Source: Blastomussa wellsi
Lineage: Eukaryota > Cnidaria > Anthozoa > Scleractinia > Plerogyridae
Direction: 5' to 3'
Assembly: GCA_947652115.1 (NCBI GenBank)
Contig: OX393563.1
Span: forward strand, 2,870,818 to 2,934,817
Length of the DNA stretch: 64,000 bases
Positions 22,401 through 35,900 of this stretch are shown here, piece after piece. Both the position numbers and the translations under genes were made by a program. Position 1 is the first letter of the stretch. Each line of letters starts with the position of its first letter. A model generated the notes under the pieces. The model had not been told where the DNA came from and did not search any database. It saw only the letters and a program-made list of their open reading frames with translations.

Positions 22401-25400
22401 GTCTTGCCCAAATATCTCTTGCTGCTGATCAAAAAACCTAAGTTGCCCATTTTTTTTTTCGGGGAGGGGGGGGGAGGCATGTCCCATACGCCTATGGATG
22501 CATGTACATAAACAGGTGAGCTACTAGGAAGAGTAGTGTGATCTTCATACATGTGTTCATGTCACACAACATCTGCAGTTCCCATGTAAACAAGTTTTAC
22601 ATTTCTTCCATAGGATATCAGTCTTGCAGGAGTTCAACCAAAGGCAATCTCCTCAGTTCCATCCCAGGTGCCAGGGCAAGGATTGTCAGCACAAGCAAAA
22701 CCAACACCTTCCAAGGCTGTTGTAACCAGAGCATCTGTTACAAGAAAGGAGCTGTATAATGAAGAGAGCTCAAGATTGCCGGAAACAAAATCCACTTCAT
22801 TTGGCTTACAATTACCTGGCCAATCAACTGCCATTGAGGGTGCAAGGCAAGAAGTTGCCAAAAAGGTACAACCATCCTCCGTTTCTTGCCTCATAATATC
22901 TCTCCCATTTTGCTCAATAGGGTTACAGCTATTATGGAGAACAAGCAGTTTAATTTACTAGTATAAACTGGCATAAAATGGTACTCAAGGTGTTACAAAT
23001 AACTTCAGCTGCTGTAAGCAACAAACCAAACCAGGTGCCTGTCATATGGCTTATAAACTCAGGACTTAGAACAGTCGAACTGATTTGTTTCAGTCTCTTG
23101 TATGGCATGTGTATACTGTGTACACGAGTCTTTTCGCTGTTGATTTTAATCTGGTTATTGTTTATTTTTTCAGACTGTCCCTGCTCCTAAAGGCCCTGCT
23201 CCTAAAGGCCCTGCTCCAAAGGGCCATGCTTCAAAAGGCAATGTCGTCGAGGCATCGGTGTCAGAAAATATCCAAGAAGCGGTGATTGTGGCTTGATCTA
23301 ATGCTAATGTTTTTGAGCACCTTTTTAACAGCTGTTATTTGTTCTTCTCCTTAGCAGAATGATCAATGACTGTCCCTTGTCTTTTGACTGTTTATAATGG
23401 TTTCATCAATTTCAGATTAGTTGAGTCTGACCAACTGACTGACCCCACCGTTGAAGGATTTTCATTTTTCCTTGTACCTTATTACAGATCAGCATTTTCA
23501 ACAAAGAGATGGCAAAGTTACGTGATAATGTAAAAAGCATGCAGAGGAACTGTTCCCTGACCGATGGTAACAAGGATCTAGCTTATTTTAAAAAGACAAC
23601 TGATGATATTGGTCGAGCATTGGTAGAAATTAAAGCTGCGACCAAGGTTTGTGACAGTAACTTAAGTAATCTTCAACCAATATGTAGGTAGCAGTTGATA
23701 ATCTCTTGCAGGAAAAATGAAAGACTTTTTTAATTTTATTTTTTTTTTTATTCATGATTCAAATACAGCAAAAAAACCATAATACTAACACAAGGACGAA
23801 AAAGACAGAAAAGACTTTGTTGCTTACAGATGATATGTTATGGGACAGAAACTTTAGGCATATGCGTTTAGTAATAAAAATTAATATTTTATGTGACCTG
23901 GGAAATGCTTCCTTCAAATCCTTCCTTCAAACCCTCTGTTCAGTTCCATGTTTGTGTATGAAAAATAGAGCCAGGCTTTGAGTTAACCAAAGGCACTTCC
24001 AGTGCACTTTCCTTTTTGCAGCTTCCACCAGTGCCTTATTCACACAGCAGTCCTCCCATACGATGAAATTTTCATTCTACTTTTCCTTTGTTTACTCAAT
24101 CATTACAGGATCAACAAAAGGACATTGATGATGAAAAAAGAAAACTGTTTGAATCATTTGAAATGCTTGAAGATGCCAGGTGTGTTAATCACTCCAAATT
24201 ACTTGATTTTGGAACCAAAGGGACGTACATTTGTACAACACTTGAAATCAATGACATGATTATGTTTATCCAGGGAACCATTTCAATAAGACAAAGGGAA
24301 AATTTGGTCAGACATGTATCACATTATTTTGAACTTTGCACTACAAGAGGCACAATCCATAGACATACATGATGTAATAAATACCCGAGGATGTGTAATT
24401 ACATTATCAGGCCATTCCAAACACTGTCAGTCATTTACAAGATTTCTAAATAATGTCTGAAGAAGGAAAAAGATGGATTGGAACAATTTGGAGCAATATC
24501 ACTTCTTTTCTTGTTTTCAACATTTCAGAAGCCAAGATCTTGGGATAGTTTACAGCTCTCTAGAACCTCTAATTTCATTGGATCGTAATAGCACGCAGCT
24601 CTATTGTTTTAGGGCTAGGGTCCATTATTACTGTTGTTTGTTTATCATTTTTTCACTGTTGGACCTTGTAAAGAGCTGCCTACTGCCCCAAGATCTTGCC
24701 ATAATTTTAATTTTTTGGAACTTGATACAATGTCCAAGACATTACGAGTATCTGTCACCAACACATAGAAATCTAACTGCCATCTGGGAACAACATGTAT
24801 ATCAGTCAGAATTTTTAGTCACCAAGGGTGAAATGTTTGTTGCATTGGTGATTGCATCAGAAGGCATCAGTCACATTTCCAACCATGAAAGCACATTACA
24901 GAGATGTAGCATCATAGGAAAGTCCAGTTGTATTTGTAAATAATATTATTCATTGATGACAGATTAAAAATGGCCAACTGTTAGTTGCATCCCTGATATT
25001 CTATGTACTTTAGCACAGGAGCAGTTAAGGTGGCTCTGACCCCCCTCCACAGAATTTATTAAAACTTTGCAAAAAGTTGCATCTTATCATGCTTATCAAA
25101 GTTCAATAATAAAAAGGGGGTCACCGAGCTCGTTTTTGAGTTATTACCAGTTAAAGCTAAAGTTAAGGTCATAGCAGGTCATATTGTTACTATGGTAACC
25201 TATTGTTTCACAACAATGATAACAACGTGTTTACCAATGATTGGGCAGTTTTTTGATACCATGATTGTAGCATCAACTGATAAAGAGTGGTTATAATGAC
25301 CCTGGAAACTGTTTTGAGCCACCTTAATGATCTTTGGAATATGGGTATAACAGAAAATTATTTTGTTAGCTTTTTCATTTTGTTTGAACAATACTGAACT

Positions 25401-28400
25401 CCTTGAACTACATGATTCCAACACATGATAAAAGTTCCTTCCTTTTTGTGGATGCAGCAGCAATGTCAGTGGCAACCATTCTGTGAATTAAGAAAAATGT
25501 ATATTTTCTTTTCCTGATAGGATCAAACAAGAGAAAAAGAGTGACCCTAGATATGTTCAGTTGTTAAAGGTAAACTAAATAATGTATTTTGTATTATTAA
25601 CATTCAACTGGCTAAAGTTAAAGAGAATGCTGTTTTCAGTTGTGGGCAGGTACATGTCTGATCAATGTTGCATGTTGCATGCAACAACCGCAGACATTAT
25701 ACTTTGTGTATAAAATGGGTACTGGCAAATTTTATGCTGGGGGTAACCCTTTGATGGACTGTGTGCATACACTGTACACTGTATATACTTGTACAAGAGG
25801 CATTATGGTTAGTGCGCTGGACTCCAAGTTGAACGTTTAACCCTGACCAGGATCAGAGTATTGTGTTCACCCAGGTGTATGAAATGGGTACTGGCAAATT
25901 TTATGCTGGGGGTAACCTGTTGATGGACTAACATCCCATCCAGAGGGGAGTAGAATTACTTGTACTTGCTTCATGGTAAGGAAGCTGGGATGAGCCCCGG
26001 CCTTATGAATCACTAGGCTCGCTGTATGCCTTTTTTAGCTTCTATATTATTATAGACCCATTTCGTAAGTGGCTGCCAAGTTTACTTTATTTTTATTAAC
26101 TGGCCTTTCTAACCTTGTTTTTGAGTTGTTAAATCCGAGGAAATTAATTTTCACGTTCAAACAAGGTTAAAAAGGCCAATTTAAATGCATACAAAAGAAT
26201 TTAAAATCGGCAGCCATTTATGAAATAGGTTTATACTGGTGCAGTGGTATCATATAACATGTGAACTGTAATAATCAAACAATGTTATAACTTACAATAA
26301 TTGTAAGCCCAATTATATGATATTTTCCGTAATATCAATTTTATTTCACAGTCTAGATCTCTGGACCCATTGAACAAGAGTAAAATGAGAGACATTCGAA
26401 ATCTATATTTTTATTTGGATAAAACACTCAGGTAAATGATGTTATTTTAGTTATAGTGTATCTCAGAGAATCTGTTGAGAATAAATGTTACAGTAAGTAA
26501 CTGTAAGTAAAATTTAATATGGCAAGTGGATGAATTGTAATGCGATGGGATTGATTCTCAAGAAAGAAAAAATATGACAGCTTATGTTGGACTGTATTGG
26601 GATTGGTTGTTATGGTATGTAATGGGATCCCTCATTTCCAACCAATGAATTTCTTTATATTTGCGTACAAGGGAGGTGAATATGGTCCTTGATGAACAGT
26701 GGAACAAGGAAAATGAACACAAAAGGTAAAAGATATAATCATTATTTGTTTTACTGTAAACCTACGTGAGGCATGCAATACAGGAAGGAGGTATCTGTTA
26801 ATTTAAAGGACAGTCCTGTTGACAATTTGGGGATATATTTTACTCTGAGGAAAACTGAACTAATTGCTCGTAATTTATGAATTTTGCTGCCATGACGGCT
26901 TGCCACGCAGGATGTGGATGTGGAAAGCGATCAGGGAAACAACACTCTAACGCTCAATTTACGAGTGACTGGCCCATAATTATGGAAATAATTAAAGAAA
27001 TGTCTTAAGGCAACATTCTACCTCAACAGCTTTTGCCTGCCGCAACTGTACCAGAAAAAAGTGATTTCATTCCCAATACCAAGGTTATTAGCACAGAAAC
27101 ACCTCCAAGCATTGAATTGTCTGCAAAAAAGTGTAAGTGTACAGTGTATATTTATCACAGAGTTTTTTTTAACAGGCCCATTCAACGTCCTGCTCTGGAT
27201 GAAGTTTACCAGACTTTGAAGGTCCACCACAAAATTGCACAAGACCAGGTAAGGCCAAGATTAATCCTCAATCCCTGTCAATTAGTTTGCAATAAATTGT
27301 AGTACTCTCATGTTCTTCCTGACTATTCCACATCATGATATGATGTCGGTCAACAAAAATGTGATGTTTTGATTTAACCTTTTAGGCAGCTAAGTTGGAA
27401 CAAATCACACAGGATATGAAGAACCGCAAACTGTTGTCAACTACCTGGCAAAGGAGTTCGGTTCATACAACAAGTATAAGGTGAAGGGATAAGCAGGTTG
27501 TACATTGCTTTTTAAATGAGGCAGTGCAGGTATCCACAATGGCAAGGCCACAACAAGGACAACCTTGATAAAGAAAAGATTTTGTGATGTGTAGTATATA
27601 GTATATGAAATAATTCATATTTTTGAACTGTGGATATAGATGAAAGTGAACAATGATCATCGCATTTAATCTCCCATTTTGCGCTGGATTCCAGTTCTCT
27701 CGCGATTCATTCACCGCGTTCGCCGATCGAAGAAAAATACAAAAAAAATAGCGGACTGTGAACAGTGTACCTTGCATGTAGAGCAGTTGTACCGCTCAAT
27801 TTACATTCTCTATGAAACTGTTGCAAAGACCTGAAGAACACAGAATAAAGTCTTTGTGTCAAATTTATTGTTTCAGAGGTGACTTATCATCTTTGGGTGA
27901 TCCTTTTGATTTGTCAAAACAGGAAGTAAAATCACCAGTCAAAATTGTTTCAGGTAAAACGTAATTGTGAAAATGTAAAGTGTGGTGGATAGTCTTTCGT
28001 GAACCCACGGTCCTCATACAGAAATATGCTCAGGGGCCCTCCCTTCACTTCCTGGTTGGTGGGGTGCTGTTCTGCACTCATGTGGTCCATGGTGTTGTTG
28101 TGTGCTTGTTTGTTTTTTTGTTTCTTTGTCCAGTAGTATTCTAAATTATTCTAACCAAGTTTGTTCCCGCGAATGCCAAAATGTTAACAGACTTTGCTGT
28201 TGTGAGTTTTTGTGTTGCTGTCACTTGACCCTTATGGTTTATAACTCCAAAGTGTGGTTGTTAAATGTGTGAAGGAATACTAGCTCTGACCAGAAGGGCT
28301 TTAACAGACTTGTCCTTCTTGTAGGCGACAATTGGAGAATATGTTTGACCGAGTCTGTTATTCTCAGTAATTTTTGTGAAGTGATTCTAATACGGTTTCT

Positions 28401-31400
28401 TCTTAATTTAAGTTCACAGCTAATTAGGACTGTTATTTGATACACAGCCCCGATATCTCCTCAAAAGCAAGCTCGGCTGAGAAGCATGTTTCAGAAACGA
28501 GGAAATACCCCAGTGAGAAGAAGCATGATTGGTAAATAAATTATCACTTCTACTTTTGTTGGTAGCTGGTAACCTTTTATAAAGGAGTCACTTGTCATGC
28601 CATGTTAATAGGGTATTAACATGACTTTTTTGAGGGATTTTCAGAGGCATCGTAGCTATATCCGTTAAGTTCTACACCTGTTCAAAACATATCGGTCCGG
28701 CTTTTACAGTTATAACATTTTCAGCGTGAAGTAAGTTCTTGTATTCTTGAAAACTTTACTAAATTTGTTAGTTATCAGGATATTATTTGGCCTTGTATAT
28801 TGATAATAATGAAAATAATATTACTATTATATGAAATATTGTTTATTTGCACCCTTGTAGTATCATTTGCAGCCCTTGCGCTTCGCGCTCGGGCCGCAAA
28901 TGATACTACGCGGGCACCAATAAACAATATTCCCTCAAAAAGTCCTGTTATTCCCTTATTAAAGGGCCCTATTCAGCCACACCTTTGTTATTGTTTACAT
29001 GCGAAAGTTTCAGAACTATATTTTATGTGGAGTGTGTCGAAACAAAAGAGATCACTGAGAAACTTGCAAAAGGTAATTTAAACATTCCCAGTAACATATC
29101 AGAAACTTACAGCAATGCAATAAGATTTCGCTTCACCACACAATTTCCATAATTTCTATAAATAATAATAATAATAATTTGGCTTTGCAGCAATAGGAAG
29201 AGTCAACTCTGAAAGATCAAAAAGAAACGTTACATTATGTATCTATAATTATTATGTGGCTATGTGTTCTGATGTGTTATTTAGAGCTCAAGTTTGATCT
29301 TTCTCCCTTTCTCTTTGACCTTTAAAAGGCTTACACTCTAGCAGCTAAACTACGTCTCTTCCAGTTCGCAGTGCTGCTACTAAGACACCCGCTGTGAAAC
29401 CTGAAGGCCCATGCTTCTCCTCGACACCCGCCATAAAGCCTGGTGATTCAGCTGAAGGATCTAAAGGGAGCTTCAGCTTCGGTGCACCTATTCCCGAACG
29501 AAGTCAGGCGTCGGATGATGATGGAAGTCCCACAGAAGGGTCTCAGGAGGAGGAATCTGGCGAGGAGGAAGAACTTGAACAGTGGAATGTAGTCAACAAG
29601 GCCCCTTCAAGTGAGTCAGGTCATTCACCTGTACAATCTGGGGAGACGTCAAGATCAAAGGGAACTTTCAGTTTGGGAAGTTCACGAGACGAAGATGTTT
29701 TGAAGAAGCAACCTCAGCCTGCAAGGATCACAGCAGCTGCTGACATTCCGGAAACCAAGCCCACCCCACAGCTTGCTGTCGCTGGAGCCTTTGCTCAGTT
29801 TGATAAATCTGGCAACGGTGGTAGCATTAAGCCGCCTGGTTCACAAACAGCACAAACAGAATTGGCTGAACCACCTAGTGGTCTTTTCCTTCCTACATCC
29901 AAGGAACAGGTACAACTTTCATTCATTCATTATGTAAGTTATCATAATTTGTTATACATGACGTATCTCGCATTCTATTTAAATTGCTTACCACCAAGAG
30001 TATGCAGACATAACTTACATTATCTGTGCTTTCGAGCCTGTGAGGCATTTTGTTCATAAAAATCGTCGTTCACATTGTGCATGGTGGGTATGGTTCATGG
30101 ATGACTATCTGTTAAGGCAGCATTCTACCTCAACAGCCTTTGCCTGCCGAAACTGTACCACCAAAAAGTGATTTCATTTCCAATGTCAAGGTTATTAGCA
30201 CAGAAACACCTCCAAACATTGCCGCAGCCATGGCCGCCATGAGCAGGGCAAGCGCCTCTCAGGCTGCTGCCCAGTCAAGCAGTAACCTCGATCCTTCAGC
30301 AAGCATCGAACCAGTAACACTTGTGACTTACAAGCCACGAACGCAAGTAGGAGCACAAACTAAGGACTATGATACAGAAAACAATGCCGCAAAGGCCATT
30401 GCAAATGCAGCGCTGATGGCAGCCACAGCTGAAGCTCAAAAGCCCACGACAAAGCCGCAATGCAGCACAGAATTTATCTTCAAATCTACAGAAAGCAGTA
30501 AGCCTGGTCCTCCTGTGGTGACATTCAAGGCACCAACTTCCCCACCACAAGCAACCGAAAGTGCATCGAAGGTTACAGCACCTCCTAATGTCACTGTGAA
30601 TCCCACAGCAGTCTTCAAACCTGCTTTTGCACCTGCCTCGCTGAGCCCATCTACAGTTCCCAAAGCTGGTGGGCTGCAGCAGTCCTTTGCAGGAACGCAA
30701 GCTGCGACCTCATTTATTCAAACATCAACCTCCAATGCCCCATTTAGCTTTGCTCCTCCATCGGGCACTTTGTTCAATTTGGGGTCTTCCACTGGGGCTG
30801 CCTCTTCAACACCAAGTGCATTCAGTTTCAGCAGTAAGACAAAAGAAACAGTACCCAGCCAAACTGGCACAGCAAGTTTTGTGGCACCCAGTGCTGCCAA
30901 ACCAGGAACTACCAATTCTGCACCGGCATTGGGCATCACACCAAGCCTGAGAGTGAGTAGGAATCTATTTGCAGAGGGGGTTTTAAGTTCTCCGACAGCG
31001 CCAACAAGTGCAGAACAGGATACTAAGCTCGAAGGCAGTAAGGAGCCATTGAAGGTAAGTCCTAGCATTGGCTGTTCTGTTTACTGTTCACCAATCAGGT
31101 ATTAGTAAAAGGACCTCAGACAGTACAGCTGCTATTAAGACTAAAAGAGTAATTAACTTGCTCAGTATTGTCTGCGATGTTGCTATTATTTCATGTGTTA
31201 CCCTCTCATTGTCCAGCTCTGGCTATTTTATATTTGATTAGGCTTAATTTTAAGATAATAAATTTCGCTGCGCAGACGTCCTCAAAAGATAATATACGCT
31301 TTACCGGTTATGCCCTTCCTTGCCTTAGAAAGGAACCTATAGCCGTGTTATTTATAAACCCTTTTGTATTGATAGATTAAACTTAAATCTTTGAATTTTG

Positions 31401-32873
31401 ACAGCATGTTCAAGTAACAACTACAACCCCATCCACTGCTGGTTCCACTGGAATAACAACCCCAGCGACAGCCACAACAGGCTTTTCCTTTTCTGCTCCG
31501 ACCCCAAGTGGTGGAGGATTCTTTAAAAATCTTAATCTCTCCTCAACTAATAACGTGGCTAATGTGTTTGGTGCTGGTGATATAGGCAGTGATCAACCCA
31601 GCATCTTGAGTGCTTTGATGCGAGAATCTGCTGCAGGAACTGTTACAGGAAACACAAGCAGTTTGTTTGGTAGTCTCGCTGTTGTTTCTAGTAATGCAGC
31701 ATCTACGCGTCAGGTTTCCCCGTCTTCTAAAGGGACTCCATCTGAAAACAAAGATGCCAGTGTCACAACCGTAACGACACTACCTAGTACTGGTGCTCCC
31801 GCTAGTGCAGCAGGCATTTTTGCACAAGCCCTTTCAGAAAGTGCAAAGCCCAGTGCAACTGTTGGAAGCACATCACCTTCTGCTGCAAGAGTTTTTGGTT
31901 CTCCAGTCACTACAACTGCATCTACACCGGAGAATGTATTTGGCCTGTCACTTGGTGGTGCTAAAACTGGAAACACAGCCCCTTCTACCACTGCAGTTGC
32001 AAGTAATGTGCTTAGTTTATCAGCTGGTTCTGCATCGTCTGCTTTTTCCGCTGCAAGTACTGTTAGTCCATTCTTTTCCAGTATCAATCCAGCTTCCACA
32101 AACGCCTCTGCACCAACAGGAAATATCCCATTAACTACTGTCTCACCCCCTACTATAGCAACTACTGTGACAAATCCGACAGGTTCTTCAGCCTCAGCTG
32201 CAAGTACAGGTGGTTTGTTCAGTAAAGTCACGAGTACCACAAGTGCTTTTGGTGCAGTTCCAAGTACGGCGGTCTCTCTGACGGGTCCTTCAACAACAAC
32301 TGCTGCTGGCAACCTGTTTGGAGCATCTATGCCAACTGCCTTCTCACCCACACCTGTATTTGGGACATCAACTGGCAGCACCTTTGGAGGTGCCCAGCCC
32401 TTTAGTTCCCCTGTAGGCAGTCAAAGCAGCACTTTTGGTTCTGCCCCCGTTTTTGGGTCCCCAAGTACAACAGCTGGAACAGGATCAGGGCTTGGGGCAC
32501 CTGTCAGCAGTCAGCCATCTTTTACGCCAACAGCAGGCCCAGGATTTGGTGTCTCGTCCAAGCCAACTGAGAATGGTAAGAGAAGGTCTTAACTTGTGTA
32601 AAGTATTGGAAAGCGAATTTTGGAAGAGCATTAGATCTTTTTGGAGCAGAATGCAACATCAGCATTTCGAAATTGGTTTCAACAATAGACAATTTTACAG
32701 TTCTGTGGGGTGGCCTTGTCGTGATAAAAATCAGAAACTATTTAGCATAAGAACGTTAGGATTTATATATCAATAGCAAGAGAGTTTGTATCAAAACAAG
32801 GTCACCTTCACCCTCACTTCCACTCCATGGCTTGGTAACTAAGCACACAAATGTAAAATGAATAGAGGGCGTA

Positions 32874-32909
<36 letters not shown>

Positions 32910-35900
32910 AGGATAACCATATAAAGAGATTCGAGAGCTGACGTTTCGAGCGTTAGCCCTTCGCTCCGATGAACCCAGTTGATAAAACCAAATTATATAA
33001 TTCAACTGTAAAATATCCTACTTATTAACCTTTATTCGTGACTCGCGTGATTTCCCGCGCTTTATGTCAGCTGCGTGTTGTTACTTCGAGATTTGATTGG
33101 TTCCCTTGATTGTTTGCGTTCTTTGTTACTGGCCAAAGTAATTACTTTGGCCAACACAGTTCAAAAGTTTCTTCAGAAACTAATAATTTGGATATTAACA
33201 AAGCCAGTTGAATAACGCAGTGTGAAAAATGAAGTAGAATGACAAGAATGTCGGCTTTTTATATTTATTTACTACTGCATTGGCCATTCACTCTCAGAGT
33301 AAATCACTGTGTTCGCTGATTTGGTTTCCAGTTTTACTTATATTTTGTAGATGAACAGTCAATTTTTTGCGATCGTTCAGTTGAAAGTTGTGGAGTAGTA
33401 GTAGATGCCCTTCAATGCGATGTTGTTCATTTTTGAATAAACTACCGATTTGTAATCTAAACCGTGCCAGTAACAAGATTATCTTGAGAAGTATTTTACG
33501 AGATTGAACACGACTCCTCACAAGAGAGCCATCTTCCCTGTTTAAGATTGATCAAAGTCAAGACAAACGGTAAGTTATTAAAATAACTTTACTCATCTTT
33601 TAGCCTTAGGATTTGGATTTGGTGGATTTGGTTTAGGAGGACAAGCCAGTTTACAGGCAAGCAAGACCAACCCCTTTGGTGCAACTCAAGGATTTGGAGC
33701 ATCGGCTACTTCACGTGAGTACCTATGATGCTAATTGTCTGTATGTTTTTGTTTGGTGGATCAGTGAAGGTAACTTAGCTCTAGGTGGTGTTTGATTTCA
33801 AAATATCAGAACGTAAAAGAGTAGACCACAAAAGACCGCATCAGATCCCGGTTATTCTCAATTTGAAGTAGAATATTCAAAAATACTAGGACGAACATTT
33901 TGAAGAATAAAATATTTAACAATACGCAAATTTGTAAATAGTTCATCTCCCCGCTGATATTTGTGAATATTTTACTTTGGATCGAGACTAACTCTGTAAA
34001 AGTGGACTATGATAACGTGACGAAGGAATTTTTACGCATTTAATGATTTTTTCCGTTTCCATTTATAGAGTCTTCGCTATTTGGCGGGAGGTCTGGAGCA
34101 GATGTATTTAAGGTTTGTTTAATGCAAACGGTATAACTGTGGTACTAACTGCTCTGCTGATGTTAGCATGAACGGAGACATCTAGATAATGCATAACTAG
34201 GATCGATAATTTTTGTCCTTATTGTGTATTCCCAAGCTGCCTGATTCGTCCAAGCCAGCATTCGGCAGTGGTCCATTTTCTCAGTCCGGATTTGGATCCC
34301 AGTCCTCTGGTGGATTTTCAGGAGGCTCGTTCAGCGCTCAGGGCGGTTCCGTGGCTTCCTCTGGTTTTGGCACCGGTGCTTCGGCATCGCCCTCTGGTAA
34401 GAATGACTCCAAATTTCACTTTTCCTTCCCATGTGGTTTCTTTTTTCTTCGCACATTTACTAAACAATACAGTATAATATGCCATGATTGGAGTTGCATT
34501 TCTTGGCTATCTGCCTTCCGAGATGGACAGTGCAACGTATTTATGACTGTCGCATTTGACTTGATTCTCTTTCCACACAGGGTTCGGATCAGCACAGCTC
34601 TTTGGCTCTCCCGTCCCTGGAGGGTCTGTGTTTGGCGGTGCACCTTCCTTTGGTTCCACTCCAGCATTTGCAGGCTCTCCATCCTTTGGTAGCTCCCCTC
34701 AAGGAGGCCTGGGCGCCAGTACATCCGGAGGGTAAGTGTCATAAGTAATTTTTGCCTGTTTAGAGGGGGCGGGTGGGTAGGGGCATTCTGCTTGGTGTGA
34801 ATCTTCATAATGGGTCGTTGGTAGCTCGAGGAAGTTTGTTGATGGCCATTCTTTAAGGACCTCCTCTCTTGGCGTCCATTTTCTCTTTCATCTTGTCCAT
34901 CAGCAGCTGTTAGTTGGTACTTGCTATATCATATGTTTTAACTGCATTGTAGTTGTGAAAGATTAATTTATCAACATGACACGAGCATGGGACAGAATTT
35001 TTCTTTGTCCCATGCTCGTGTCATGTTGATAAATTAATCTTTCACATTAAATTTACCGAGCTGAAAATTCACCATCACCTTCATTTACGATAATGCATTG
35101 TAGTTGTATGTAAATAAAAGGCGCCATTGTGGTACACTAAAACTATCTGTACGTGTACAGTGTAACTGACCTCTCTACTTTTTAGGATCTTTGGCAGTGC
35201 ATCTTCGGGTGGATTTGGACAGTAAGTTTCTTTCACAATTTTAGTCCACGCAATAAAGCAAGAGAATGTTATTTCGATGAACTCCTTCACCTTATCCAAC
35301 TTTAGACAAGGCAATGAGGGCAATACTTCTCAAACTGGTGTGTTGTTCGGCCCTGTAATGTGCAAGCGTAAGACTCAAATTTGCTGTACCTTGAATCTGA
35401 GGGGAATAATGCCAACCTAATTGCGAAGCCTAGTGTGAAACCTCGCTGTTTCTTTTAATCTGCAGGTCTCAGGGTAGTGCTACATTCGGCTCATTGGCAA
35501 CCCAGTCGACCCTTCCGTCATTCGGTGCTGTATCTGGCATCTCTGGGACTCAAGGGTTCGTTGGCATGCAGCAGCAGCAGCAAGCAACTCCTACCTTTGG
35601 CTCGTTCGGTGGCGGGGGCTCGCAGTAAGTAGAAACAAAATCAGGACCCTTTCGCTCAAATGGTCTTGAAAATAAAAAATAAAATATTGGGGCATGTTAC
35701 TCAGAGCTTCAGTAAAAAAAATTGTAGAATTTGAAACGAGCAAAGTAAACAGATTAAGTTGGGTAAGGCAACGTAAGTATTCTATCGCATGTTTACCATC
35801 GAATGCTAGAGCATATTTACTTGTATATTTATTCACATTAACTGTGTGTATCAGAGAAACTCTGACTCTGTTCACCTCAAATAATCATATTAAATCGGTA

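Noticed and set aside
25200..25475. 91-codon minus-strand frame overlapping the TTAA-flanked MITE
   Set aside because: It crosses the MITE boundary and has no family resemblance.
31710..32381. Long minus-strand open frame opposite NUP214 exon 27 (also 21649-22155 and 30718-31068)
   Set aside because: These are antisense shadows of the Ser/Thr/Gly/Ala-rich FG coding sequence, whose codon bias leaves the opposite strand open.
35305..35336. Possible extra NUP214 exon (TTTAG|ACAAGGCAATG..ACTG|GTGTGT)
   Set aside because: It would leave phase 1, while exon 33 needs phase 2. Exons 32 and 33 join cleanly without it.
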